From assembly GCA_023284085.1 (NCBI GenBank), contig JAKVHY010000020.1, positions 47,627-111,626 on the forward strand: a DNA stretch of 64,000 nucleotides, read 5' to 3'. Shown in pieces: positions 54,610 through 63,986 of this stretch (position 1 is its first letter; each line of letters starts with the position of its first letter). Made by a program: the position numbers and the translations under genes. The notes under the pieces are model-generated. The model saw only the letters and a program-made list of their open reading frames with translations, did no database searches and was not told where the DNA came from. The DNA is from Shewanella benthica. GTDB lineage: Bacteria; Pseudomonadota; Gammaproteobacteria; Enterobacterales; Shewanellaceae.

Positions 54610-54710
54610 AAAAGAGTACAATCCATTTGAACACGATTATCCGAATACTATTCGGCTAGTGTATCGATCGTATTTTTACCCAGAGAGTAGACGGAGCTTA
54701 AAAGCTAACC

Positions 54711-55292
54711 ATGCGAAACGCCGAATTTGATAGAGAGAAAGTACTGAGATCAGCCATGACCGCTTTTATGGACAAAGGCTATGGCAAGACCAGCATGCAA
54801 GATCTTAAAAAAGCCACGGGCTTACATCCGGGCTCTATCTATTGTGCATTTGAAAATAAACGTGGCCTACTGCTAGCGGCTTTAGAGCAATACAAGCTGG
54901 ACAGAAATGCTGAATTTGAGGGTTTCTTCGCCGGAAAACATCCGGTCCTCGTCGAGCTTAAGGCCTATCTCGATCATATCGTGCAGGAATGCCAAAGCTG
55001 TAATGCCGCCCGGGCTTGCTTACTCACTAAGGCCCTCAACGAAATTGACGAAGCAGATGCAGAGCTGCAAGCCATCATCACAGGTAACTTATCTAACTGG
55101 CAACAGGCACTGACTCAAGTTTTTGAACTGGCTCAAGCCCAAGATGAACTCTCAACTGAGCGCAATGCAGAGCATCTGGCACGCTACTTCATGCTAGGAG
55201 TATATGGCCTGAGAACCTTCGCTCACACACATCCCGAAGGCGGCACCATACAAGAACTGGCCGATCAGCTTTATCAGGACCTGTGTCGATAA
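54711..55292 (+). CDS. TetR-family regulator (NemR-like)
   Basis: A 193-residue TetR protein: VLRSAMTAFMDKGYGKTSMQ and LKKATGLHPGSIYCAFENK form the helix-turn-helix (about 10-50). Cysteines at 45, 94, 97 and 103 (VQECQSCNAARACLL) could sense electrophiles, as the Cys of E. coli NemR does. It is divergent from the old yellow enzyme gene and separated by three matching operator-like repeats, so it probably represses both genes. A weak GGAG precedes the ATG. Confidence 0.85.
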   Translation: MRNAEFDREKVLRSAMTAFMDKGYGKTSMQDLKKATGLHPGSIYCAFENKRGLLLAALEQYKLDRNAEFEGFFAGKHPVLVELKAYLDHIVQECQSCNAARACLLTKALNEIDEADAELQAIITGNLSNWQQALTQVFELAQAQDELSTERNAEHLARYFMLGVYGLRTFAHTHPEGGTIQELADQLYQDLCR

Positions 55293-55731
55293 ATCAGGAA
55301 ACAGATTACCTGTAAATAATAGCCCTGTAAGACAACTATTGCTTAAAGCTACAGACTTTAAAGCTGGATTCCGGCCACAAGCATGCCGGAATGACCTAGG
55401 GGTTATAACACTCCAGTCCTATGGCTTTCTTCGCTCTATCTTGAACTCGCGACTCACAGCTTTCTTCGCTGTATCTTGAGCTTCCTTCGCTTTTCTTAAG
55501 ACTTAAAACTTACAACTCGAGACTTTCTCAGCTCAGTCCTTAACTCGAGATTTTCTTAGCCCCAGAAAAACACGATTAACCAATATTCACTGACTGCGCA
55601 GTCACTTATATCAATATTACACCAAGAAGCAGTCACAAACACCTTACCAAAGCTCAACTTCAGACTCTACACCAAGTTATATGTTATGCTCAAAACCATT
55701 TTTCACCTTATATATGAGAGTACATAAATCT
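55293..55731. other. intergenic repeats before AlaDH-like gene
   Basis: About 440 bases without a gene. It contains the ATTCCGGC/GCCGGAAT hairpin repeat (55360-55399), a run of CTT-rich sequence including CTTACAACTCGAGACTTTCT (55509-55528) which recurs twice after the AlaDH-like gene, and the likely promoter near 55600-55720. Confidence 0.5.
55360..55399. repeat. ATTCCGGC hairpin repeat, copy 1
   Basis: AAAGCTGGATTCCGGCCACA and the following GCATGCCGGAATGACCTAG; ATTCCGGC (55368-55375) pairs with GCCGGAAT (55385-55392). A near-identical copy lies at 57232-57271, flanking the AlaDH-like gene. Confidence 0.7.
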
Positions 55732-57141
55732 ATGTCCATGAGTTTTGCTCGTTATTCCTCCATTGCCCTAGTTAAAGAGATAGAGTCACCTGAAAACCCT
55801 GGAGGGCTCGAAAAACGTGTTGCACTAGTCCCCGATGATGTGGGTCGACTCGTCCAAGCCGGGATCAAGGTTTATGTTGAGCATGGTGCCGGAGAAGGTG
55901 TCTCTTTTACCGATGACGAATACCTGAAGAATGGCGCCATCATGCAGACGGCAGAACAAATATACTTAGATAAAGCGCTCATCATTAAGTTTAAAGGGCC
56001 GTCACTCGCTTCCATAGAAAACATGAGTGAAGGTTGCACCCTGTTTTGCATGGCACATTTTAACTCCTATCCGGATCGAGCCAAATTACTGCAAGAAAAG
56101 CGTATCAATGTCATCGCCATGGAAGAGATATGCGAGTCCCCCAAGCAAGAGTCGGATACTCGAATCTTAGGACGAGTGGCCATGAATCAAGCCCTAGCTC
56201 CCTTCTTCGATAACAATTCTATGGGCGGATTGCGAGTCAGAATCGTCGGCTGGAGTGAACGCCTTCGCGGGGCGATCAATCGATGTGGCAACCGTAACCC
56301 TCGTTCATTACAGGTAATCCAGCCCTATATCACTTTCGATGAACTAGATGCCACCGGAAGCAATGCCCTGTATTTATACGACAGTCAGAGCTTCGATGAT
56401 CCCCATAACATACTCGCTCAACTGAAAGATAACGGCACCCACCTATTCGACATACATGCATTTGAGCGCGAACAGGGTCAGCAAGCCGTCGATGCCTACA
56501 GAGTCAGTCATCCGCCCACTGAATTTGGCTTACGTCGCATCCAGTGCCTACACGAAACGGGTCAAGCCGGTGCCAGATACGGCATAGATTTACTGAAGAA
56601 AAATAAGCCCTCTCAGGATATTTCAAACTGTAAAGCAGTCATTCTAGGCTATGGTAACGTAGGCCAAGGGGCATTAGATGAATTGCATAGCCAAGGCATC
56701 AAACATATCCATGTATTGGGACGCGCTCAGACTAGCAGCGGTAGAATCGATTATTGGCTCAAGGATGCCGATATCGTCGTCAATGGCGCCGAACAAGGGG
56801 CTGAACTGAGAGGCAAAAACTTTTTAATCAGCAACCAACACATCAAGGATTTAATACCTCAGAATTCAGTGGTCATAGACCTAGTCGGCGGCAGTCCTAC
56901 CAACAGGAGCCCAGTCGAAGCTGTCATCAGTTGTAGCTTCTTGACTGCCCCCTATCTGGTACAGGATGGGGTGTTTGTTTCCGCGCTATGGGGCTGGCCT
57001 ATGATGGGAATGATGCGTGAAACCGCCATTCGCTATTCAGACCAGATAGTCGAGGTGTTAATTGGTCAGGAACAACTGATCGATGGCATTAAAGATTTAG
57101 CCCCCGGAATACGACCAGCTCTGGTCTGTGGTCCTTTTTAA
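55732..57141 (+). CDS. AlaDH/PNT-family dehydrogenase
   Basis: A protein of about 469 residues (ATG at 55732; ATG at 55738 is equally possible). N-terminal AlaDh_PNT_N part: ALVKEIESPENPGGLEKRVAL and GVSFTDDEYLKNGA. C-terminal NAD-binding part: AVILGYGNVGQGALDEL. This places it with alanine dehydrogenases, transhydrogenases and saccharopine-dehydrogenase-like enzymes, but it is longer and the middle (about 150-290) is divergent, so substrate is open. A strong terminator follows. The gene is flanked by repeats on both sides. Confidence 0.7.
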   Translation: MSMSFARYSSIALVKEIESPENPGGLEKRVALVPDDVGRLVQAGIKVYVEHGAGEGVSFTDDEYLKNGAIMQTAEQIYLDKALIIKFKGPSLASIENMSEGCTLFCMAHFNSYPDRAKLLQEKRINVIAMEEICESPKQESDTRILGRVAMNQALAPFFDNNSMGGLRVRIVGWSERLRGAINRCGNRNPRSLQVIQPYITFDELDATGSNALYLYDSQSFDDPHNILAQLKDNGTHLFDIHAFEREQGQQAVDAYRVSHPPTEFGLRRIQCLHETGQAGARYGIDLLKKNKPSQDISNCKAVILGYGNVGQGALDELHSQGIKHIHVLGRAQTSSGRIDYWLKDADIVVNGAEQGAELRGKNFLISNQHIKDLIPQNSVVIDLVGGSPTNRSPVEAVISCSFLTAPYLVQDGVFVSALWGWPMMGMMRETAIRYSDQIVEVLIGQEQLIDGIKDLAPGIRPALVCGPF

Positions 57142-57160
57142 TCTAAAAAATGTCTAAATA

Positions 57161-57188
57161 ACTAGGGGGAGCCAATGCTCCCCCTAGT
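57161..57188 (+). terminator. Rho-independent terminator of the AlaDH-like gene
   Basis: ACTAGGGGGAGC (57161-57172), CAAT loop, GCTCCCCCTAGT (57177-57188), a perfect 12-bp stem followed by TCTAC. Confidence 0.85.
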
Positions 57189-57231
57189 TCTACAATATTA
57201 TCATTGTTTGCTTCCTTGAGCCTTAAAGCTA

Positions 57232-57271
57232 AAAGCTGGATTCCGGCCACAAGCACACCGGAATGACCTAG
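57232..57271. repeat. ATTCCGGC hairpin repeat, copy 2
   Basis: Second copy, same orientation as 55360-55399, with CCACAAGCACACCGGAATGA at the loop and right arm. Together the two copies bracket the AlaDH-like gene. Confidence 0.7.
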
Positions 57272-57445
57272 AGAGAGTAGCATTCCAGCCTTGAACCAGC
57301 CTGAGCCTGCCAGTTCTCTGGCCTTTCTTAAAACTTAAAGCTTACAACTCGAGACTTTCTTAGCTATACCTTGAGCTTTCTTCGCTTTTCTTAAGACTTA
57401 AAGCTTACAACTCGAAACTTTCTCAGCCTTATCTTGAACTCGAAG

Positions 57446-57889
57446 CTATTTAACCACTAACACAGGGCATAGAGCCTGATTGGCGACGGCCTCGGCTACG
57501 TTCGGGCTTAACATGTGTGAGATTCCAGTATGACCATGACTTGCAATAACTATCATGCCCACTTCACGTTCTTCGGCTTCCTCCAATATTTGAGCTAATA
57601 CCCCTCCGCTGCGAATATTGGTATGTACGAATAAGCCACTGGGCATCTGCTCGCGCACTTCTGATACCATCTTCTTCATCTTCTCCTCGGCGTAGGCTTC
57701 CTGGTCTTGCAGCAATTCGGCGGGGCTATCGACCACTATGCCGTAATCTGGTGCACCGTATGGCAGGCTAATCACATTGAGCAGCCTAATATCAACGGCG
57801 TATAGATTTGCCATCTCGACGGCATAACCTAAGGCATGGGAAGCCGTTTCCGAAAAGTCGGTCGGGCACAGTATATGACGTGTACGCAT
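57446..57889 (-). CDS. universal stress protein, tandem copy 1
   Basis: A 147-residue UspA-fold protein: RHILCPTDFSETASHALGYA and MIVIASHGHTGISHML. The ATP-binding pattern G-x2-G-x9-G-S/T is incomplete: the last Gly-Ser position reads SPN, as in the paralogues (HAN, HTN). The ATG at 57889 has AGGAGAG seven bases upstream and aligns with the other copies; a longer frame from 57907 is not supported. It is the last of three tandem copies on the minus strand. Confidence 0.88.
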   Translation of the reverse strand: MRTRHILCPTDFSETASHALGYAVEMANLYAVDIRLLNVISLPYGAPDYGIVVDSPAELLQDQEAYAEEKMKKMVSEVREQMPSGLFVHTNIRSGGVLAQILEEAEEREVGMIVIASHGHTGISHMLSPNVAEAVANQALCPVLVVK

Positions 57890-57990
57890 AACTCTCTCCT
57901 GTTGCATCAGCTCCTATTGAGAGATTCTAAATAGTCAGCTCTCAATAAGATTTTCTAGCTCCTAGGTCCCAGGAACTCAAACCTCAAAAC

Positions 57991-58422
57991 CTATTTAACC
58001 ACTAAGACCGGACACTTAGCCTCATTTGCCACAGCCTCCGCCACATTCGCATGGAGAAAATGGGTTAAACCTGTGTGACTATGACTGGCTAAGACGATCA
58101 TCCCGGCATTTATCATCCTAGCCGATGCCAAGATCTCCTCGGCCGGAGAGCCGTGGCGAATAACCCCCTCAACCGACAAACCGGAATCTAAGCTTCCAAT
58201 CAGCTTACGCATCTTTTCAGCGGCCTCCCCCTCCATTCGACTAGCGAGTTCCTCAGGAGTTACCGATAAAACGCGTGTATATTTATCGCCGAATGGCTTA
58301 TCGACCACATGCAATAAGCGAATGCCAACGCTATAAAAGTTGGCCATCTCAAAGGCGTAGCTCATTGCATGGGAGGCCGTCTCAGAAAAATCTGTGGGAC
58401 AGAGTATTTGACGAGTTCGCAT
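57991..58422 (-). CDS. universal stress protein, tandem copy 2
   Basis: A 143-residue UspA-fold paralogue (RQILCPTDFSETASHAMSYA, VLASHSHTGLTHFLHANVAEAV). The first Gly of the ATP motif is replaced (SHSHTG), so nucleotide binding is doubtful. AGGAGAA lies before the ATG. Between copies 1 and 2 there is a TATTGAGAG/CTCTCAATA hairpin (57915-57947) and a degenerate CCTAGG repeat near 57957. Confidence 0.88.
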   Translation of the reverse strand: MRTRQILCPTDFSETASHAMSYAFEMANFYSVGIRLLHVVDKPFGDKYTRVLSVTPEELASRMEGEAAEKMRKLIGSLDSGLSVEGVIRHGSPAEEILASARMINAGMIVLASHSHTGLTHFLHANVAEAVANEAKCPVLVVK

Positions 58423-58723
58423 GACATTCTCCTAATAGATAAACTTCTTATTCCTAGCTCTTAGCTTCTAAAGATTAGATCCTGGAGCCCCATCTGAAAA
58501 TAGGTGGCATAGCCCCAACCTACTGCCTACAGGTCGCTGATGACATATGCCACGAGCAGCGCCATACTTAGTCCAATAGGGCTACGCCAAACCTTGTTTA
58601 CTGTTTGTCAAAAATCCATTTGTAATACAATCAGAAAATTTCAATAACTGACTCTTTAAATATAGGCGATAACATCAAGCGAGCAAACATTCATCGCACA
58701 TCTATCTCGACTAAACCAGACGT
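58423..58723. other. gap between usp copies 2 and 3
   Basis: 301 bases with no supportable gene; the GC-richer middle (58490-58590) is unlike the AT-rich flanks. No strong terminator is seen. Confidence 0.4.
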
Positions 58724-59155
58724 TCATTTAACGACTAACACTGGACATTTAGCGCCATTTGCTACCCCTTCTGCAACATTAGTATGCAGAAAGTGGGAAA
58801 GCCCTGTTCGACCATGACTGGCAATAACTATCATGCCGACATCATTTTGCTCAGCATCTTCTAATATCTGCTCTATGGCGGATCCACGTCTAATCACGGT
58901 CTCAACTGTATATTGACAATTAAACTCACTGAGTAAGAGATTCATTTTCTCGGATGCTGCTTGTTCCATTCCTTCTGCTAGTTCTTCAGGAGTGATGGCT
59001 AGAATTTGATAATTTTCATTACCCTTAGGCTGATCAACAACATGCAGTAATCTAATTCCCACATGATAGAAGGTAGCCATCTCTAAGGCATATTTCAGTG
59101 CATGAAATGCCGTTTCAGAAAAGTCCGTTGGACAGAGTATTTGTCGAGTTCTCAT
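58724..59155 (-). CDS. universal stress protein, tandem copy 3
   Basis: A 143-residue UspA-fold protein (RQILCPTDFSETAFHALKYA, VIASHGRTGLSHFLHTNVAEGV). SHGRTG is closest to the canonical motif, but the final Gly-Ser is HTN. AAGGAGAAG precedes the ATG. It is the first of the three in transcription order; the 301-base gap to copy 2 could hold a separate promoter. Confidence 0.88.
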   Translation of the reverse strand: MRTRQILCPTDFSETAFHALKYALEMATFYHVGIRLLHVVDQPKGNENYQILAITPEELAEGMEQAASEKMNLLLSEFNCQYTVETVIRRGSAIEQILEDAEQNDVGMIVIASHGRTGLSHFLHTNVAEGVANGAKCPVLVVK

Positions 59156-59497
59156 CTGCTTCTCCTTATTAATGCTAAAGCCTTTCTAACACCTTTCAAG
59201 ACTTGATAAAAATCCAATAGAACATTATCTATATCGGTCTAAATCTACTGCCTCAAAACCAGTTTAAATAACATCCAGTGTCATATTTTGATCTCGGTCA
59301 CATCTCACGAGGATCTCATAAGAAATCCAATAAAACCTTACAAAAAAGTGTATCAATTATAAACAAGTGTGGATTTTAAGCACATACTGAATTAACATAC
59401 CCACAGCAGACCGACCAATCAGTCGGTTACTGAGTTAATTTAACAATACAGAAACTATAATCGACTAGACTGGATACAGAACAGGAGCTATGAGCAG
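59156..59497. other. promoter region, usp / aldehyde dehydrogenase
   Basis: 342 AT-rich bases between divergent genes, with a TetR-type palindrome at 59410. No gene is seen. Confidence 0.5.
59410..59427. promoter_or_regulatory. TetR-type operator before aldehyde dehydrogenase
   Basis: ACCGAC-CAATCA-GTCGGT, perfect 6-bp arms, 70 bases before the dehydrogenase ATG. This resembles many TetR operators. The TetR gene at 60992, downstream in the same direction, is the likely regulator. Confidence 0.65.
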
Positions 59498-60934
59498 ATG
59501 AATATGCCTATTGAGACAGAGAATAGATCTGAAATGCAATCACAACTCGATGAGTTACTCAGACTACAAAGAACCAGCTATCGCTCAGAGCCAGCTCCAA
59601 CTTATGCACTGAGAGTCAAGCAGCTCAAAGAACTTAAGCAAGCCTTGCTGACCTTTCAACAGCCACTAGCCGATGCCCTCAATCGAGATTATGGCACCCG
59701 TTCGATCGACGACACGCTAATCTCAGATATCATGCCCTGTATCAACAACATCAACTACAGCCTCAAGAACCTGAAAAAATGGATGAAGCCCAGTTCTCGC
59801 CATGCGGGACTTCTACTCGCTCCAGCTAAGATCAAGGTACATTATCAGCCAGTAGGCGTGGTCGGCATCATAGTGCCATGGAACTTCCCTGTCATGCTTT
59901 CGATCGGTCCCTTGATCACCGCCTTGAGCGCAGGAAACCGCGCCATGCTTAAGCTGTCAGAATTCACACCTGAGACCAACAAGGTCTTGGCTCAGATGCT
60001 GTCGAGTATCTTCGACGAATCATTAGTCGCCGTCATTGAAGGTGAAGCCGATGTCGCCGCCGCATTCTCGGGACTGGCATTCGATCACTTGTTGTTTACC
60101 GGCTCCACCACCGTTGGAAAACATGTGATGCGCGCCGCGGCCGCTAACTTAACCCCTGTGACCTTAGAGCTGGGCGGAAAGTCTCCAGTGGTTATCGCCC
60201 CTGATATGCCCATAGACACAGCCGTAGAACGTATGATCTATGGCAAATGTTTAAACTCGGGCCAAATCTGTGTCGCACCGGATTACGTCTTAGTGCCTAA
60301 AGAGAAGCAAGCCGAATTTATCGCCGCTTATCAGAAAAAATTCAACACCATGTACGGCAAGGTGAGTGACAACAAGGATTATGGCGCCATCATCAACCAG
60401 CGTCAGTTTGACCGTCTAACCTCGGTTCTCGAAGATGCCAAAAGCAGAGGCGCAACTGTGGTTTCAGCCAATGATGAGGCTATCGATACCGCCAAGCGAA
60501 AAATACCCACCCAGCTGATCACCAATGTCAGTGATGAGATGATATTGATGCAAGACGAGATCTTTGGCCCCTTACTGCCAATCGTAGGCTATGAGACCCT
60601 GGAAGATTCGATAAAGTATATCAATGAGCGTCCCCGTCCATTGGCACTTTATATCATGAGCTTCGATGCACAGGCTCAGGACAACATACTCAACAACACC
60701 CACTCAGGTGGCGTCTGTATCAACGAAACCGTGTTCCACGTCGCCGCCGACGATGCACCATTCGGTGGCATAGGCCCCTCGGGCATGGGCCACTATCACG
60801 GCAAGGAAGGCTTCTTGACCTTGAGCCATGCCAAGACGGTATTAAGCCGTGGTAAACTCAACACAGGCAAGCTTGTCCACCCTCCCTATGGCACAGGCAT
60901 ACAAGCCATGTTATATAAGTTTTTCTTGCGCTAA
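59498..60934 (+). CDS. coniferyl-aldehyde-type dehydrogenase
   Basis: A 478-residue NAD(P)-dependent aldehyde dehydrogenase. Catalytic C258 (NSGQICVAPDY) and E224 (LELGGKSP) are 34 residues apart as usual; the cofactor loop is FTGSTTVGKHV. VPWNFPVMLSIGPLI and the C-terminal FGGIGPSGMGHYHGKEGF and short tail match coniferyl aldehyde dehydrogenases (CalB). Natural substrates may be aromatic or long-chain aldehydes. GGAGC lies upstream of the ATG. The TetR gene follows 58 bases later. Confidence 0.9.
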   Translation: MNMPIETENRSEMQSQLDELLRLQRTSYRSEPAPTYALRVKQLKELKQALLTFQQPLADALNRDYGTRSIDDTLISDIMPCINNINYSLKNLKKWMKPSSRHAGLLLAPAKIKVHYQPVGVVGIIVPWNFPVMLSIGPLITALSAGNRAMLKLSEFTPETNKVLAQMLSSIFDESLVAVIEGEADVAAAFSGLAFDHLLFTGSTTVGKHVMRAAAANLTPVTLELGGKSPVVIAPDMPIDTAVERMIYGKCLNSGQICVAPDYVLVPKEKQAEFIAAYQKKFNTMYGKVSDNKDYGAIINQRQFDRLTSVLEDAKSRGATVVSANDEAIDTAKRKIPTQLITNVSDEMILMQDEIFGPLLPIVGYETLEDSIKYINERPRPLALYIMSFDAQAQDNILNNTHSGGVCINETVFHVAADDAPFGGIGPSGMGHYHGKEGFLTLSHAKTVLSRGKLNTGKLVHPPYGTGIQAMLYKFFLR

Positions 60935-60991
60935 CAGCCGTAGGAGCTGCTTTAGCTGCGAGTTTCGAAACGCTAAGAGAATAAGTTGTAG

Positions 60992-61567
60992 ATGAGTAAA
61001 TTAGATAAGAAGCAAGCCATACTAGATACCGCGCTGACTCTGTTTGTCAGCCAAGGTTTCTATGCCACCTCTACCGCATCCATAGCCAAGCAAGCAGGGG
61101 TGGCCACCGGCACCCTGTTTCATCATTTCCCCTCCAAAGATGAACTGATGAATCATCTGTTTCTTAATATCAAGCAGGAGTTTGCCGATGCGATTCAGGC
61201 GTCAATAAAAGACAGTGGCGATCTAAAAAAGGATGCTAAACACCTCTGGACCAGCGCCATACAATGGGCCATGGATAACCCACTGAAACAAGAGTTTTTT
61301 CAGCAATACTCCATGTCCCCATCCATAGCCACAGAAATCAGAGAGCAAGCCATGAACTCAATACTCGGCTTTATGGGCGCCCTGATGCAAAAAGGCCAGG
61401 CGCTAGGCTTGCTGGCTAATTATCCCCTGACCCTGATGCAAGATAACTGTCACGGCCAGTTCTTAGCCGCCACCCGCTTCTTTCTGGACAATCCCGAAAA
61501 GTGGCAGGACCCACAACACCAAGAAGCCAGCTTCCTGCTGTTTTGGAATGCAATGGTGAAGGGCTGA
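60992..61567 (+). CDS. TetR-family transcriptional regulator
   Basis: A 191-residue TetR protein: ILDTALTLFVSQGFYATSTASIAKQAGVATGTLFHHFPSK in two parts forms the helix-turn-helix (about 8-48). The C-terminal ligand domain is helical (SAIQWAMDNPLKQEFFQQY). It lies downstream of the aldehyde dehydrogenase, probably in one operon, and may bind the palindrome at 59410. Confidence 0.88.
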   Translation: MSKLDKKQAILDTALTLFVSQGFYATSTASIAKQAGVATGTLFHHFPSKDELMNHLFLNIKQEFADAIQASIKDSGDLKKDAKHLWTSAIQWAMDNPLKQEFFQQYSMSPSIATEIREQAMNSILGFMGALMQKGQALGLLANYPLTLMQDNCHGQFLAATRFFLDNPEKWQDPQHQEASFLLFWNAMVKG

Positions 61568-62038
61568 GAAGCCCTAAGCTCAAGATAAAGCAGGGAAAGT
61601 TGTAAGTGGTAAGTGATAAGTTGTAAGTTACGAGCTAAAGACAGGGTAAAGAAGATATCGAGCTTCGAGTTAAAGACAGAGCTAAGGGGGAAATCTCTCT
61701 ACCTATCAATTAACTCCGTACCTAACAATGAACTGCGCCCCCCTTTATCTGAAGCGAGTTAGGTGATTTGCTCTAACGCTGATGGTTCAGATTAGAAACA
61801 GTATCTTCGTTCATTCAAAAGCGCTAATTCGCTCAACCCCCTTTATCCACCTTCGCTCTGACCCCTTTATCCACCTTTACCCCAAGCAACGCAGCATGTT
61901 AAGAGGGAACCATTATCTATCTCTTAGGAATATTCTGACTAAGAGGTGAGTGGAGACCAGAAAGGGACAACGTTAATACTTCATCCCTTTGCTAATGTTA
62001 CAAATCCAGTAGTCAGATCTTATTGAAAAAGCCTGCAG
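61568..62038. other. intergenic repeats, TetR / trpB
   Basis: About 470 bases between convergent genes, with low-complexity GTAAGT/TAAG sequence (61600-61640) related to the CTTACAACTCGAGAC family on the opposite strand, and a 16-base direct repeat CCCCTTTATCCACCTT (61838-61853, 61862-61877). No gene or clear terminator. Confidence 0.5.
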
Positions 62039-63241
62039 TTAAAGACCAAGCTTGTCGGCAACATAGTCGGCGTCTTTATCACCCCGGCCAGACAGGTTGA
62101 CTAAGATTTGCAACTCTTTCGGCAGTTTGGCGGCTTCGCGCATCGCCCAAGCCACGGCGTGGGCACTCTCCAGAGCCGGAATAATTCCCTCGACCCGCGA
62201 CAGCGTCATAAAGGCGTCTAAGCACTCTTCATCGGTGACTGAATCATACTCAGCACGTTCAATATCTTTGAGGTAACAGTGCTGGGGGCCTACTCCCGGG
62301 TAATCTAAGCCTGAGGCAATGGAGTGAACCGGCAGTGGCTCACCCGCATCATCTTGCAACAGATAGCATTTAAAACCATGGATAGCGCCCGGCGTGCCCA
62401 AAGTTAGGGTAGCCGAGTGCTCACTGGTATCCAGCCCTTTCCCGGCAGGTTCCACGCCGACAATTTTCACCTCGCTGTCATCGAGAAATGCAGTGAACAG
62501 GCCGATGGCGTTCGAGCCACCGCCAACACAGGCCGTGATGATATCGGGAAGTTTATTGAATTTCTGTTGGAACTGCTCTCTTGCTTCACGACCGATAATG
62601 CTTTGGAAATCGCGTACCATCTTAGGGAAAGGATGTGGGCCAACCACAGAGCCGATGGCGTAGAGATAATCTTTCGGGTTCTTCAGGTACTCCACAAATG
62701 CACTGTCGACTGCATCCTTTAAGGTGGCAGTACCTTGGGTGACGGCGACCAGCTTACAGCCTAAGATTTTCATCTTAGTGACATTAGGGTGCTCTTTCTC
62801 TATGTCTACCTGACCCATATGGATTTCACAAGGGATCCCCACCAAGGCGCAGGCAGTAGCGAGTGCGACACCATGTTGGCCGGCACCTGTTTCGGCAATC
62901 ACCTTCTTCTTGTTCATGTATCTGGCGAGTAACGCTTCACCCAGGCAGTGATTGATCTTGTGAGCCCCGGTGTGGTTAAGATCTTCACGTTTGAGATAGA
63001 TCTGTGCGCCGCCGATTTTATCGCTGAGGCGTTTGGCATGATAGATAGGGCTTGGGCGACCCACATAGTCCTGGAACAGCTGCATCAGCTCATCCTGGAA
63101 GTCTTGAGTCTGTCGAATCTCTTCGTAGGCTTGATTAATCTCATCCATCGCACTCTTTAGCTCAGGCGGAATAATCTGACCACCATACTCACCAAAGAAT
63201 CCTTGATTGTCTGGCATGGGGGCGAATTCGAACTTGCTCAT
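62039..63241 (-). CDS. trpB: tryptophan synthase beta chain, stand-alone
   Basis: A 400-residue PLP enzyme joining indole and serine to tryptophan. The PLP lysine is K95 (HTGAHKINH), the catalytic Glu lies in AETGAGQHG, and the phosphate-binding loop is [10 protein letters not shown]. The full family length and motifs are kept. No trpA or other trp gene is adjacent, so this is a separate copy or an indole-salvage enzyme. A modest AGAGG precedes the ATG. Confidence 0.92.
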   Translation of the reverse strand: MSKFEFAPMPDNQGFFGEYGGQIIPPELKSAMDEINQAYEEIRQTQDFQDELMQLFQDYVGRPSPIYHAKRLSDKIGGAQIYLKREDLNHTGAHKINHCLGEALLARYMNKKKVIAETGAGQHGVALATACALVGIPCEIHMGQVDIEKEHPNVTKMKILGCKLVAVTQGTATLKDAVDSAFVEYLKNPKDYLYAIGSVVGPHPFPKMVRDFQSIIGREAREQFQQKFNKLPDIITACVGGGSNAIGLFTAFLDDSEVKIVGVEPAGKGLDTSEHSATLTLGTPGAIHGFKCYLLQDDAGEPLPVHSIASGLDYPGVGPQHCYLKDIERAEYDSVTDEECLDAFMTLSRVEGIIPALESAHAVAWAMREAAKLPKELQILVNLSGRGDKDADYVADKLGL

Positions 63242-63986
63242 AGGACCTCTCTATACTTCTGAATTTATTGCTACTTTGACATTAATTGGGTTCATTTTTG
63301 ATACACCCGATCAATATATAACAGAGTCAAGGATAGGCCAATAGCAATTAGTATAACTATGAGCTAGATGGTGCACTGCTGGTTAAATGAGCATAGGCCT
63401 GATGAAGTTCTAGATTGAACGTGACTGATAAAGTGCTAATTTTTTTATATTCGTGACTAACTACTACACTTATAGATTCTAGTTCGCCATTGTCCAGAAG
63501 AAAATAAACAACTTGGGGGACTATATGCCGATAACATTGACAACAAAGAGCACAACAAAGGGGTCGGAGCGAATAAGGGCAAATTTTCTTGTTAATCCCC
63601 AAGTGTAGATGCGGTTGCGAGCTTCGGTAGCATGGACACTACCGCAGAGACTAAAGGGACTGTACTCGCGGCGACTCGCAGAAGTATCTGCACATAAGCC
63701 CGCTGCAAGCGATAGATAACCATGAAGGTAAAAGTTAAAACTCCCCCCCCCAATACTAGCTCAGCCAGAAGCTAAATCAGAAAATGTATTAAGTCTTCAT
63801 TCGAAGGCTAGCTTACTTTGGGGCAGAAACGAGTTACAAACTAGAACTTGAGCGACTTACAAAACTCAAATCGAAGAGGTAGATAAACGGGTGTAGATAA
63901 TGGAATGGACCCATCCCCTTTTAATCGGCCTCACAATGGGCCACGATTAAGTTGCTACAACTCATCAGAAAGAGGACGGGTCCACC
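63242..63986. other. intergenic region before IS
   Basis: About 745 bases. It contains the trpB promoter, the dispersed repeat copy B (63643-63709), and AT-rich sequence. A Cys-rich open frame (63357-63602, minus) starts at TTG and shows no family; I do not accept it as a gene. Confidence 0.45.
63643..63709 (-). repeat. dispersed repeat, copy B
   Basis: Reverse complement begins CTTGCAGCGGGCTTATGTGC and continues CTTCTGCGAGTCGCCGC, matching copy A at 15999-16066 on the plus strand with scattered differences. Confidence 0.6.

Larger units (their letters stand above)
57142..57445. other. intergenic repeats after AlaDH-like gene
   Basis: About 300 bases with the terminator (57161-57188), the second ATTCCGGC repeat (57232-57271) and two copies of CTTACAACTCGARACTTTCT (57341-57360, 57404-57423). 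No gene. Confidence 0.55.

Noticed and set aside
63357..63602. Cys-rich 81-codon frame on the minus strand
   Set aside because: TTG start without ribosome binding site and no recognisable domain; lies in an AT-rich intergenic region. Could be a remnant, but not supportable.
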